The notes under the pieces were generated by a model that saw only the letters and a program-made list of their open reading frames with translations, did no database searches and was not told the DNA's origin. A stretch of 64,000 bases of DNA, taken from positions 95,927 to 159,926 of the forward strand of contig NZ_JBNPXF010000006.1 in assembly GCF_050433445.1 (NCBI RefSeq), in the 5' to 3' direction. The position numbers and the translations under genes were made by a program. Numbering within the stretch: the stretch's first letter is position 1; each line of letters begins with the position of its first letter. The DNA is from Kroppenstedtia sanguinis (GTDB taxonomy: Bacteria > Bacillota > Bacilli > Thermoactinomycetales > DSM-45169). This document shows positions 51,350 to 59,751 of the stretch, piece after piece.

Positions 51350-51389
51350 TGGTAAGACCCTCCAGTAGTCACTGGAGGGCAAAAGAGGG

Positions 51390-51605
51390 TCAAAATTTCA
51401 AACTGACCTTGGAACCCGGTTGATAACGGGAATCCAGGTAATGGGCAGGATCTGTTGACAACAAACGAAGAATCCGGCCTTCACCAGGACCATCCATCTC
51501 CACAGCCATGGATACTCCGTCCACCAAAACCTCCCGGATTTCCGGTTGCGGTTGGGAAGGATCCTGGAAAGCAGCTTCGGCGGGAATCACTGAGTAATAG
51601 ATCAC
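51390..51605 (-). CDS. ylzJ: YlzJ-like small protein
   Basis: A 71-residue protein of the YlzJ family, found between tepA and spoIIIE in many Bacillales. The sequence starts MIYYSVIPAEAAFQ and contains LRLLSTDPAHYLDSRYQPG. It has no known function. It overlaps the end of tepA by 4 bp, so translation is coupled. Confidence 0.8.
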   Translation of the reverse strand: MIYYSVIPAEAAFQDPSQPQPEIREVLVDGVSMAVEMDGPGEGRILRLLSTDPAHYLDSRYQPGSKVSLKF

Positions 51606-52375
51606 TGGACTACACCACCCTGGCGATTCAGTTCAATCCGGCGATTCAGCTCCCCTAACGCTTCAGCCAAGCCGCCGACACGGTCGATTAGCCCATACTT
51701 CACCGCATCCTCACCAATCACATTGGTCCCGATATCCCGGGCCAGATCCCCAGTCCGGAACATCAGCTCTCGGAATCGCTCTTCACCGATTTCCGAATGG
51801 TAGGAGACAAACCGGATCACCCGGTCTTGCATTTTTTCCATATATTCAAAGGTTTGTGGAACCCCCACCACCAGCCCGGTCAACCGGACAGGATGAACAG
51901 TCATTGTCGCTGTCTCCGCGATGAAGGAGATATCTGCAGCGACGGCGATAGGAACACCGATACTGTGTCCACCTCCCAATACGAGTGAGACCGTCGGTTT
52001 ACTCATGGAAGCGATCATTTCAGCGATGGCCAGCCCCGCCTCCACATCCCCCCCGACGGTGTTCAGGATAATCACCATACCCTCGATATTCTGGTTCTGT
52101 TCCGCCGCTACAATCTGCGGGATCACGTGTTCATATTTTGTGGTCTTGTTTTGTGCCGGCATCACCAGATGACCCTCCACTTGCCCGATAACGGAAAGGC
52201 AGTGAATATTGGACTCTAGTTGCGGAACATTGGACTGGCCCAACTGCTGAATCGCATCGACGATCCCTTTCTTTCCCCTTTTTTTGGGGTCTGGTTCCTG
52301 CTCCGGAGCCTTTTCGGGATCCGACGGCGGTGGTTGCACTACAGGATTCACATCAGATTTGTCACTCATACTCAT
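51602..52375 (-). CDS. tepA: TepA, ClpP/SppA-fold protease-like protein
   Basis: TepA (YmfB) is a ClpP-fold protein associated in Bacillus with protein export or spore processing. After a Pro/Glu-rich N-terminal 40 residues, the ClpP-like core includes MVIILNTVGGDVEAGLAIAE and the candidate catalytic serine in GGGHSIGVPIAVAAD, followed by the histidine region MTVHPVR. At 257 residues the length is normal. The start is either the ATG at 52375 or one two codons later (52369), which is better spaced from AGGGGG. Confidence 0.88.
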   Translation of the reverse strand: MSMSDKSDVNPVVQPPPSDPEKAPEQEPDPKKRGKKGIVDAIQQLGQSNVPQLESNIHCLSVIGQVEGHLVMPAQNKTTKYEHVIPQIVAAEQNQNIEGMVIILNTVGGDVEAGLAIAEMIASMSKPTVSLVLGGGHSIGVPIAVAADISFIAETATMTVHPVRLTGLVVGVPQTFEYMEKMQDRVIRFVSYHSEIGEERFRELMFRTGDLARDIGTNVIGEDAVKYGLIDRVGGLAEALGELNRRIELNRQGGVVQ

Positions 52376-52460
52376 CCCCCTTTTTCACCTCCTAGTATGG
52401 GAGGAAACAAGAGAACACATACCCACAGATATTAAGTCTCATCGACATCTGTGAACTGTG

Positions 52461-52495
52461 CTGAGAATCAGAGTCCAAATTGCTGATTGTCTCAG
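52461..52495 (+). promoter_or_regulatory. Inverted repeat in the tepA-murF-like divergent region
   Basis: CTGAGAATCAG and CTGATTGTCTCAG form an inverted repeat with an 11-nt loop and a 2-nt bulge. No T-run follows on either strand, so it is more likely an operator or leader hairpin than a terminator. Confidence 0.35.
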
Positions 52496-52553
52496 ACCAT
52501 CTCACTTTAAAAATCATAGTTTATTATGAGATCCTAAAATGGAGGTGAAAGAA

Positions 52554-53924
52554 TTGTATCCCATGCAGTTGGGCCGATTAGCCTCATTGATCGGGGGGCG
52601 ACTGTTACGAGGAACCCCTAAAACCCCTGTCAAACATGCCGTTTCCGGTACTCGACACCTGAGAGAAGGCGTGGTTTGGTTCTGCAAACCACAAAAAAAT
52701 ACAGAAAAACAATTAAGATCACTCCGAAGCAAGAAAAGCGCCGGTGTGGTCGTCCCCAGGGGTTGGAGTAAACGAATCCCTTCCTCCCATGCAGTGATTG
52801 AAGTATCGGACCCCCAAAAAGCTCTTTGGAAGTTGGTTCATTGGCAAAGAGCCCAATCCCGAGCGCTATTTATCGGGATCACTGGCAGTGCAGGCAAAAC
52901 CACCACCAAGGAAATGCTTGCGTCCATCCTGAGTACCCAGTACAAAGTTCTGAAATCCGTCGCCAATAATAACCTACACTCCCTCATGCCGGGAAATTTG
53001 ACTCTGCTACACCCCCAACATCAAATCGTCATCTTGGAGATGGGGATGGCCGGCTTCGGTAATATCCGTAAACAGTGCCAAATTGCAAAACCGTCCCTCG
53101 GAATCGTCACCAATGTCGGAGAAGCTCATGTCGGAAAACTGGGCGACTCCTTGGCCAATGTAGCCCGGGCCAAACAAGAGCTGATCGATGGACTGGCCCC
53201 TAAGGGAACACTCATACTCAATGCAGATGATGCGGGTAGCAAACGACTCAGCACGCGAAGATTTCGCGGCAAAGTGATCACTCTGGGAATCCAGAACCCC
53301 GCAACCCTCCAGGCCACTCGTGTAAAATACACAAAAAACGGGATGTCCTTCTATATCGGAAAAGTTCCCTACCAAATTCCAGTTTGGGGACAACATAATA
53401 TTTACAATGCACTTGCCGCCATCGCCGTCGCAAAACAACTGAAAGTACCCACTTCAAAGATTCAAAAAGGATTGCAGTCTTTCCCGGCACCCCGGATGCG
53501 ACTCCAGAGAATCAAAGGCATCAAAAATTGGCTATTAATCAACGATTGTTATAATGCCAACCCTTCTGCAATGGTTGCCGGCTTGAAGGTGCTCATGCAA
53601 GTATCAGGAAAAAAACAGAGTGTAGCCGTGCTCGGGGATATGCATTCATTGGGAAAGCTCTCTCTGCAGAGTCACAGGCAGGTCGGAAAATTCGTAGCCC
53701 AAATCAATCCCTCCACCCTGATCACCGTCGGAACTCAGGCGAGACAGATCGCTAAAGGAGCCTCGTTAGCCGGATATAAAGGCAAAATTCGCTCCTTGCC
53801 CAACCAACCGGAAACAGTGGCACATTACCTCCGCAAAAATATCCCCACAGGTTCCGTATTATATTTTAAAGCCTCTCGAAAGACCGCTCTCGAAAAAACA
53901 GTCAACAAAATCCGCTTCCGCTAA
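52554..53924 (+). CDS. MurF-like Mur ligase
   Basis: A Mur ligase of MurF type (adds D-Ala-D-Ala to UDP-MurNAc-tripeptide). ATP-binding GITGSAGKTTTKEM lies near residue 107, with VTNVGEAHVGKLG, LNADDAG and the C-terminal INDCYNANPSAM and LGDMHSLG. The start is probably the TTG at 52554, 8 nt after GGAGG; the earlier ATG overlaps that site. It gives 456 residues. The gene stands alone on the plus strand in a region where Bacillus has no mur gene, and its protein is rich in Lys and Gln. It may be a second MurF or act on a related substrate. Confidence 0.85.
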   Translation: MYPMQLGRLASLIGGRLLRGTPKTPVKHAVSGTRHLREGVVWFCKPQKNTEKQLRSLRSKKSAGVVVPRGWSKRIPSSHAVIEVSDPQKALWKLVHWQRAQSRALFIGITGSAGKTTTKEMLASILSTQYKVLKSVANNNLHSLMPGNLTLLHPQHQIVILEMGMAGFGNIRKQCQIAKPSLGIVTNVGEAHVGKLGDSLANVARAKQELIDGLAPKGTLILNADDAGSKRLSTRRFRGKVITLGIQNPATLQATRVKYTKNGMSFYIGKVPYQIPVWGQHNIYNALAAIAVAKQLKVPTSKIQKGLQSFPAPRMRLQRIKGIKNWLLINDCYNANPSAMVAGLKVLMQVSGKKQSVAVLGDMHSLGKLSLQSHRQVGKFVAQINPSTLITVGTQARQIAKGASLAGYKGKIRSLPNQPETVAHYLRKNIPTGSVLYFKASRKTALEKTVNKIRFR

Positions 53925-54085
53925 ATTTGAAAAGCCACCTTCCCCGCAACGGCGGTGGGTATGAGAGCTTCAATCTTTTCATTAACAATCCGGCAATCAC
54001 AGCAATGGCAAATAGAACAATAGGATCCCTATCAGACCTATTCTAAGATAACTCCCGAATAACCCATAGACTGGCTGCAAAAACG

Positions 54086-54245
54086 CTAGTGCCCCTCAGA
54101 GAACATGTGTGGAAAATCACAGTAAGGTAAGGATGGTGGGGATTTGATCCGCCTTTGCGCTCTTTGCAAGAGATCGGAGCCTCCCCACCATCCTGCCTCC
54201 GCCTTGCTGAAAAACAAGGATCAAAGTTACCTGAAGGGGCACTAG
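54086..54245 (+). repeat. Palindromic repeat E with different ends but the shared core
   Basis: A 160-bp element with terminal inverted repeats CTAGTGCCCCT and AGGGGCACTAG, unlike the MITEs, but with an inner stem GGATGGTGGGGA / TCCCCACCATCC enclosing GCCTTTGCGCTCTTTGCAAG, the loop of the MITE family. It lies in the 451-bp gap between the convergent MurF-like and rnj genes; the remainder of that gap shows only the rnj terminator. Confidence 0.7.
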
Positions 54246-54314
54246 TACGAACCATGAGCTAAGCTGATCCCATCCTCCCCTTCCTTTATGGAATTTGAAT
54301 CCGCTGCGGTCAAA

Positions 54315-54355
54315 ATGTAAAAGCCGCACCCTCATATATTTAAAGGGGGTGCGGC
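54315..54355 (-). terminator. Terminator after rnj
   Basis: GCCGCACCC-(15 nt)-GGGTGCGGC followed by TTTTACATTTTG on the minus strand. Confidence 0.75.
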
Positions 54356-54375
54356 CATTTACAAATACAATTCGA

Positions 54376-56055
54376 TCACACTTCCATAATAATCGGAAGG
54401 ATCATCGGACGACGTCGAGTCTTATCGTAAAGGAAACGACTGAGAGCATCGCGGATGCTCGTCTTAAGCGAGGCCCATTCACTGACCCGTTCATTTGCAC
54501 ATTTTTCCATCGTTTGGGTGACAATGCGGTTGGCTTCATCCAGTAGTTTTTCCGATTCGCGCACATAGACGAAGCCACGTGAAATAATATCGGGTCCGGA
54601 CAGGATTTTGCCATTGTTTTTGCTTAGGGTGACTACAACTACGAGAATGCCGTCCTGAGACAGCAATTTACGATCGCGGAGAACGATGTTTCCCACGTCT
54701 CCGACACCTAATCCGTCAATCAAGACTTTGCCCGTCTGAACCTTAGTTCCGTAACGCGCTTTGCCGCCCGAGAATTCAACTACATCTCCGTTTTCACAGA
54801 TGAAGATATTTTCCGGACGGACCCCGACGGTCTCGGCGAGTTGGGAGTGAGCACGCTGCATCCGGTGCTCACCATGAATCGGGATAAAATATTTCGGTTT
54901 GATCAGATTCAGCATGAGTTTCAAATCTTCTTGAGAGCCATGGCCGGATACGTGGACACTCGGTTGGGAAGTGGTGCTGTATACCACATTAGCCCCAACC
55001 CGGAACAGTTGGTCCACCGTACGGGCCACTAACTTCTCATTTCCCGGGATCGGCGTGGCAGCCAATACCACCGTATCTCCGGGGAGAATTTCAATTTTCC
55101 GGTGAGAGCCGTGGGCCATCCGCGTCAAGGCAGACATGGGTTCTCCCTGGCTCCCCGTGGACATGACCGTCACTTTGTGAGCCGGAAGGCGGTTGATATC
55201 GTCAGGATCAATCAGAAGGTCGGGGGGAACACGCAGATATCCCAATTCCATTCCGATATTGACCACATTGACCATACTTCGTCCCACAACCGCCAACTTG
55301 CGATTGTGTTGATCCGCCGCGTCCACCACTTGTTGGATCCGGTGAATATTGGAAGCAAAAGTGGCTACGATCACCCGCTGTTTCGCTTTTCGAAACACCG
55401 TTTCCAAAGACTCACTGACAGTCCGTTCCGAACCTGTGAATCCAGCTCGTTCCGCATTGGTGCTGTCCGAAAGAAGGCATAGAACACCCTTTTTTCCGAT
55501 TTCAGCCATCCGATGCATATCAGCTGTTTGACCATTGATCGGGGTCATATCAAATTTGAAGTCGCCCGTGTGAACTACCCTGCCATCGGGTGTTTCCAGG
55601 CAAATCCCGACCGCGTCGGGAATGCTGTGATTCACCTTAAAGAAAGTCGCTAGGATCGATCCCAGCTTCACTTCAGAGCGATTATTGACAACCACCCGTT
55701 TGGTCTTATTCAGCAGATGGGCTTCACGGAGCTTATGTTCAACCAAGCTGATGGTCAGTTTGGTTCCGTACACCGGTACGTTCAGTTCTCTCAGAATATA
55801 AGGAAGGCCGCCAATATGGTCCTCATGCCCATGCGTCAGGAGTATACCGCGCACTTTATCGCGATTCTCCAACAGGTATGTGATATCCGGTATCACTACA
55901 TCGATCCCCAACATCTCGTCTTCTGGAAACATCAATCCGGAATCGATCACCACGATGTCGTCTCCGTACCGAATCACATACATGTTTTTCCCGATTTCAT
56001 CCAACCCACCGAGAGCAAAAATAGAAAGTTTGCTTCGTGAGTTGTTTTTCGTCAA
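54376..56055 (-). CDS. rnj: Ribonuclease J
   Basis: RNase J is a beta-CASP metallo-beta-lactamase nuclease with endo- and 5' exonuclease activity on RNA. The zinc motif HGHEDH is intact, followed by HSIPDAVG, HTGDFKFD, SDSTNAERAG and the beta-CASP motif VHVSGHGSQEDL; the C-terminus RRRPMILPIIMEV is typical. The start is the TTG at 56055, with GGAGG 8 nt upstream, giving 559 residues. It holds the position of rnjB in Bacillus, but Bacillus RnjB has a degenerate HGHDEN motif, so this protein may be the fully active type. Confidence 0.92.
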   Translation of the reverse strand: MTKNNSRSKLSIFALGGLDEIGKNMYVIRYGDDIVVIDSGLMFPEDEMLGIDVVIPDITYLLENRDKVRGILLTHGHEDHIGGLPYILRELNVPVYGTKLTISLVEHKLREAHLLNKTKRVVVNNRSEVKLGSILATFFKVNHSIPDAVGICLETPDGRVVHTGDFKFDMTPINGQTADMHRMAEIGKKGVLCLLSDSTNAERAGFTGSERTVSESLETVFRKAKQRVIVATFASNIHRIQQVVDAADQHNRKLAVVGRSMVNVVNIGMELGYLRVPPDLLIDPDDINRLPAHKVTVMSTGSQGEPMSALTRMAHGSHRKIEILPGDTVVLAATPIPGNEKLVARTVDQLFRVGANVVYSTTSQPSVHVSGHGSQEDLKLMLNLIKPKYFIPIHGEHRMQRAHSQLAETVGVRPENIFICENGDVVEFSGGKARYGTKVQTGKVLIDGLGVGDVGNIVLRDRKLLSQDGILVVVVTLSKNNGKILSGPDIISRGFVYVRESEKLLDEANRIVTQTMEKCANERVSEWASLKTSIRDALSRFLYDKTRRRPMILPIIMEV

Positions 56056-56173
56056 AAAAGTTTCCTCCTGTAAAGTATTCAATTGTAGTTCACCCAAAAA
56101 AACCGCACCAAGTCACTTAGGTACATTATACACGATCTGCAAAGAAGCTTTCAAGAAAGCTTCTGGGAATGAA

Positions 56174-56209
56174 TGAAAAAACAGCCGGATCCCTGGGGAT
56201 CCGGCTGTT
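56174..56209 (-). terminator. Terminator of the dapA operon
   Basis: ACAGCCGGATCCC-2 nt-GGGATCCGGCTGT then TTTTTT on the minus strand. It is separated from the dapA stop codon by repeat copy F. Confidence 0.88.
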
Positions 56210-56224
56210 AAATGTCAAGATTCA

Positions 56225-56423
56225 GGCCTGTTGATTAGCCAATTTCAGGTAGGAACTAAGGTCGGAATGGTAGGACGGTGAAAAGCCCTTACGCTCTTTG
56301 CAATAGATCGTAGCCGTCCCGCCATCCCCGTTCCCTCAAGCGATATTGTGACGGGGAGCAATGGGAAGAGCGAAAGGCTTATCTCGTTCCCATCATCCAC
56401 TTATGGTCAATCAACAGCCCTGG
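56225..56423 (+). repeat. MITE-like palindromic repeat, copy F
   Basis: A 199-bp copy: CTGTTGATTAGCCAATTTCA at the left, inner stem around the loop GCCCTTACGCTCTTTGCAAT, and right end CAATCAACAGCCCTGG, which abuts the dapA stop codon. It lies between dapA and the operon terminator. The gap upstream of rnj (56056-56173) shows nothing else. Confidence 0.8.
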
Positions 56424-57308
56424 TCAAGATTTTTTGTTCATCTGTTGGAGGAGCGAACGCATGTGGTCTTTTTCAGAAGGATTCAACGGGACGATCGGCA
56501 GACGGACTGAATCCCCGCAAACCTTCATCAAGGATAGAGCATACTTCAACGGTGCCGGACTGGAAGTCATGAAGAGTCCCCGGACCAAGGGAATGAGGCG
56601 ACGTTGTATTTGGCCAGCCCGATCCACATTCCCCTGGAAAAAAGATTCCACCATCTGCTTCATTTCTTCTCCAGCCACGTGACTCGCGACACTCACGATC
56701 CCTGCTCCCCCTACTGAGAGATACGGAACCGTCAGCTCATCCATCCCACTATATACAGCAACATCCTCCCGCTTCCCTTCCACCAGTTCCATCACTTGAA
56801 CCAAATCACCGCTGGACTCCTTAATTGAGGTGATGTTTTCCACATCACGGGTCAGACGGACCATGGTATCCACACTCATATTGACCACACTCCGACCCGG
56901 AATGTTATACAGCATGACCGGGAGTGAAGTGGATTGGGCCACCGTTTTGAAGTGTTGGTACAACCCCTCCTGCGTCGGTTTGTTATAGTACGGGACCACC
57001 AGCATCACGCCGTCCGCACCTGTTTTTTCCGCCTCCTGGGTCAATTGAATCGAAGAAGCGGTGTCGTTGCTGCCAGAACCGGCAATTACCCCTGCACGTC
57101 CGTCCACTTGTCGGACCACATGCCGGATCAGCTCCAGCTTCTCCTCGTGAGTCAATGTGGGCGATTCCCCTGTCGTCCCTGCAACAACCAAAGAGTCGGT
57201 GCCGGTTTCGATCAGGTGTTCCACGACGGAATCGACACTGGGCCAATCTATGGCCCCGCTATCCGTCATGGGAGTGATCATAGCAGTCAGAAGTCTACCA
57301 AATTCCAC
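56424..57308 (-). CDS. dapA: 4-hydroxy-tetrahydrodipicolinate synthase
   Basis: DapA condenses pyruvate with aspartate semialdehyde, the first committed step of lysine and dipicolinate synthesis. The fold's motifs are present: AGTTGESPTL, LVVPYYNKP (catalytic tyrosine) and SIKESSGD (Schiff-base lysine), then YSGMDEL. The GTG at 57308 (VEFGRLLTAM) matches the family start and has GGGGG 9 nt upstream; ATGs at 57317 and 57341 are too close to that site or lack one. Length is 294 residues. It is the last gene of asd-dapG-dapA. Confidence 0.94.
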   Translation of the reverse strand: MEFGRLLTAMITPMTDSGAIDWPSVDSVVEHLIETGTDSLVVAGTTGESPTLTHEEKLELIRHVVRQVDGRAGVIAGSGSNDTASSIQLTQEAEKTGADGVMLVVPYYNKPTQEGLYQHFKTVAQSTSLPVMLYNIPGRSVVNMSVDTMVRLTRDVENITSIKESSGDLVQVMELVEGKREDVAVYSGMDELTVPYLSVGGAGIVSVASHVAGEEMKQMVESFFQGNVDRAGQIQRRLIPLVRGLFMTSSPAPLKYALSLMKVCGDSVRLPIVPLNPSEKDHMRSLLQQMNKKS

Positions 57309-57373
57309 GGTGTCCATCCCCCTATATCCCGATCTAATCACGATGTAATTTTTTGTATAGTTGACCTTGAGGA

Positions 57374-58597
57374 TCAGGTCATATGAACATGATGAAGTTC
57401 AAATTTCCGATGCAGGGAGCGAATCGCTTGAACCATTTTCTCCCCCGGAACCAGCACCCAGATCGTGGTGTGGGAATCTGCGGATTGGAGGATGGGAATA
57501 TCCTCATGAGTCAAAGCTTCCGCAATCCGGGACATCACCCCCGGCACACCGGCAATACCCGCCCCCACCACTGAAACCTTGGCACAGTGACGCACCAGTT
57601 CCGGTTCCAACTCCAGCGAGAGCAAAATCTCCTCAGCCTGGTCCGCCACCTGATCATAAACCGTATAGGCCACCCCGCTGGGATTGATATTGATAAAATC
57701 CACACTGATCCCGTTCTCGGCCATCGCCTTGAACACCTTGAGCTGAAGATCATACTGCCCTTCTTTGGCAGGTACCTTTACTTGAGTCACCCGGGGCATA
57801 TGTGTGATCCCAGTAATGAGACGGTCGTTAAACTCCCCGCCCGGTTGATGGTAAGTGCTGGACACCAAGGTTCCGGGGTGATCACTCATGGTAGAGCGTA
57901 CCCGGATGGGAACATTGGTCTGCATGGCCAGTTCCACAGCCCGGGGATGGATTACCTTGGCACCCTGGAAAGCGAGGTTGCAAATTTCAGAGTAGGTGAC
58001 AGTATCCAACGGAGCCGCATCTTCAACAATCCGGGGATCCGCTGTCATAATCCCTTCCACATCTGTAAATATATCCACCGTATCTGCCTTCAGAGCAACA
58101 CCCAAGGCTGTCGCCGTTGTGTCGCTCCCGCCTCGTCCCAGTGTGGTGATCTCCCCATCGATGGTTTTTCCCTGAAAACCAGCCAGGATCACCACCCGAT
58201 CCTGTTCCAGCTCTTCTTGCACCCGGGTCGGATTCACCGTGAGAATCTGAGCGTTATTGTATTGATTATTGGTGATAATTCCCGCTTGGCCACCGGTTAA
58301 TACGGTGTTGGAGATCCCTTCCCGGTTTAAAATGCCAGACAAGGTCGACGCGGAGATAATCTCTCCACAGGAAAGTAACAGATCTTGTTCACGCGGCGAC
58401 AAAGGATTACCATTTTTTGAAACCCACTCCAAAAATGTATCCGTAGCATAGGGATCCCCCTTGCGTCCCATCGCCGAGACTACTACGACGACCCTGCAGT
58501 CCTCCTCCAGAGCTTGCCGGATATGATGGATCACCCGACTTCGGCGTTCTGGGGTTGCCACGGAAGTACCTCCGAATTTCTGTATACGGATTCTCAT
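57374..58597 (-). CDS. dapG: Aspartate kinase I (DapG type)
   Basis: Aspartokinase phosphorylates aspartate. KFGGTSVATPE (residues 7-17) is the ATP-binding start, GRGGSDTTATAL and TDVEGIMTADPRI are catalytic-domain motifs, and two ACT domains occupy about 265-407. The 407-residue length and position between asd and dapA identify it as the DapG-type isozyme, which in Bacillus serves meso-diaminopimelate and dipicolinate supply; feedback by diaminopimelate is a family property. No lysine-riboswitch-like structure is present upstream. Confidence 0.94.
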   Translation of the reverse strand: MRIRIQKFGGTSVATPERRSRVIHHIRQALEEDCRVVVVVSAMGRKGDPYATDTFLEWVSKNGNPLSPREQDLLLSCGEIISASTLSGILNREGISNTVLTGGQAGIITNNQYNNAQILTVNPTRVQEELEQDRVVILAGFQGKTIDGEITTLGRGGSDTTATALGVALKADTVDIFTDVEGIMTADPRIVEDAAPLDTVTYSEICNLAFQGAKVIHPRAVELAMQTNVPIRVRSTMSDHPGTLVSSTYHQPGGEFNDRLITGITHMPRVTQVKVPAKEGQYDLQLKVFKAMAENGISVDFININPSGVAYTVYDQVADQAEEILLSLELEPELVRHCAKVSVVGAGIAGVPGVMSRIAEALTHEDIPILQSADSHTTIWVLVPGEKMVQAIRSLHRKFELHHVHMT

Positions 58598-58621
58598 GAG
58601 ACAATCCCTTCTTCATTTGAA

Positions 58622-59647
58622 TCAAAGCAGATGTTCTGCGATTTGAACAGCGTTGGTTGCGGCGCCTTTCAGAAGGTTGTCGGCAACCACCCAAAAATTG
58701 AGACCTCTTGGATGGACCGTATCTTTCCGAACCCGACCTACAAAAACTTCATCCCGACCCACCGTCTTCAGAGGCATCGGATAAACTTGGCGATGAAGGT
58801 CATCCTGCAGGACGATTCCTTCAACCTGTCGAAACGCCTCACGCACTTCCTCTAGCTGAAAATCTCGTTTCAACTCCACGTAGACGGATTCACTGTGACC
58901 GCGGGAGACCGGCACACGGACACAGGTGGCGGTCACTCCGATCGTTTCATCAGCAAAGATTTTCTTTGTTTCCCGGACCATCTTCATCTCTTCCAGGGTG
59001 AATCCGTTCTCCTCAGCCACATCGCATTGCGGGATAACATTGAAGGCGATCTGATAATGCTGGGGCAGTTTACCCACAGGCATAATCTCTTTCACTACTT
59101 CCTTGCCTTCCAGCGCGGCCCGAGACTGCTCCTTCAATTCCTCCATGGCTGCCGCTCCAGAGCCGGAGACCGCCTGGTAAGTAGACACAATTACCCGCTC
59201 CAAACCGAATCGGTCATAAAGAGGCTTCAGAGCCACAACCATCTGAATCGTAGAGCAGTTGGGATTGGCTATAATTCCTTGATGATGGCCAATCGCAGCC
59301 CCATTCACTTCCGGGACGATCAGGGGGACCTTCGGATCCATCCGGAATGCATTCGTGTTGTCGACAACCACGGCCCCTCGTTTCACGGCTTCGGGTGCAA
59401 AAGTTTCACTTACACCCCCACCTGCACTGAACAGAGCGATATCCACTCCTTTGAAGGCCTCGGGAGATGCCTCCTGCACTTTCACTTCCTCTCCCTTGAA
59501 ACGGACCTTTTTGCCAGCGGATCGACGGGATGCAAGCAAGCGGAGCTCTTTCACAGGAAAGGAACGTCTCTCCAGGTTCCTCAGGATCTGTTCTCCAACT
59601 GCACCTGTCGCTCCCAAAACAGCCACAGTTGCTTCCTTTGATGGCAT
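58622..59647 (-). CDS. asd: Aspartate-semialdehyde dehydrogenase
   Basis: Asd reduces aspartyl phosphate to aspartate semialdehyde with NADPH. The nucleotide motif VLGATGAVGEQIL lies at the N-terminus; the catalytic cysteine is in NPNCST, with AVSGSGAAAM and the histidine region RVPVSRGHSES. The ATG at 59647 follows GGGGG by 9 nt and gives 341 residues. It lies 24 bp before dapG. A large hairpin (59673-59732) sits between it and dpaB. Confidence 0.95.
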   Translation of the reverse strand: MPSKEATVAVLGATGAVGEQILRNLERRSFPVKELRLLASRRSAGKKVRFKGEEVKVQEASPEAFKGVDIALFSAGGGVSETFAPEAVKRGAVVVDNTNAFRMDPKVPLIVPEVNGAAIGHHQGIIANPNCSTIQMVVALKPLYDRFGLERVIVSTYQAVSGSGAAAMEELKEQSRAALEGKEVVKEIMPVGKLPQHYQIAFNVIPQCDVAEENGFTLEEMKMVRETKKIFADETIGVTATCVRVPVSRGHSESVYVELKRDFQLEEVREAFRQVEGIVLQDDLHRQVYPMPLKTVGRDEVFVGRVRKDTVHPRGLNFWVVADNLLKGAATNAVQIAEHLL

Positions 59648-59672
59648 AGAATTAATCCCCCTCATTTTCCTC

Positions 59673-59732
59673 TGTCAGAGATCCTATGGAGTCTTTCCCG
59701 TGATGGATTCAGCCGACACAGGATCTCTGACA
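59673..59732 (-). other. Intercistronic hairpin between dpaB and asd
   Basis: A 13-bp perfect stem (TGTCAGAGATCCT with AGGATCTCTGACA), extended by two more pairs, encloses about 32 nt and ends just before the asd ribosome site. It has no T-run, so it is not a standard terminator; a processing or attenuation role between the sporulation-specific dpa genes and asd is possible. Confidence 0.55.
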
Positions 59733-59751
59733 TACTATCAATCCCTATCTA

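Noticed and set aside
59665..59740. Riboswitch upstream of asd
   Set aside because: A lysine riboswitch needs about 170 nt with a five-way junction. This is one long stem with a plain loop and no matching conserved positions.
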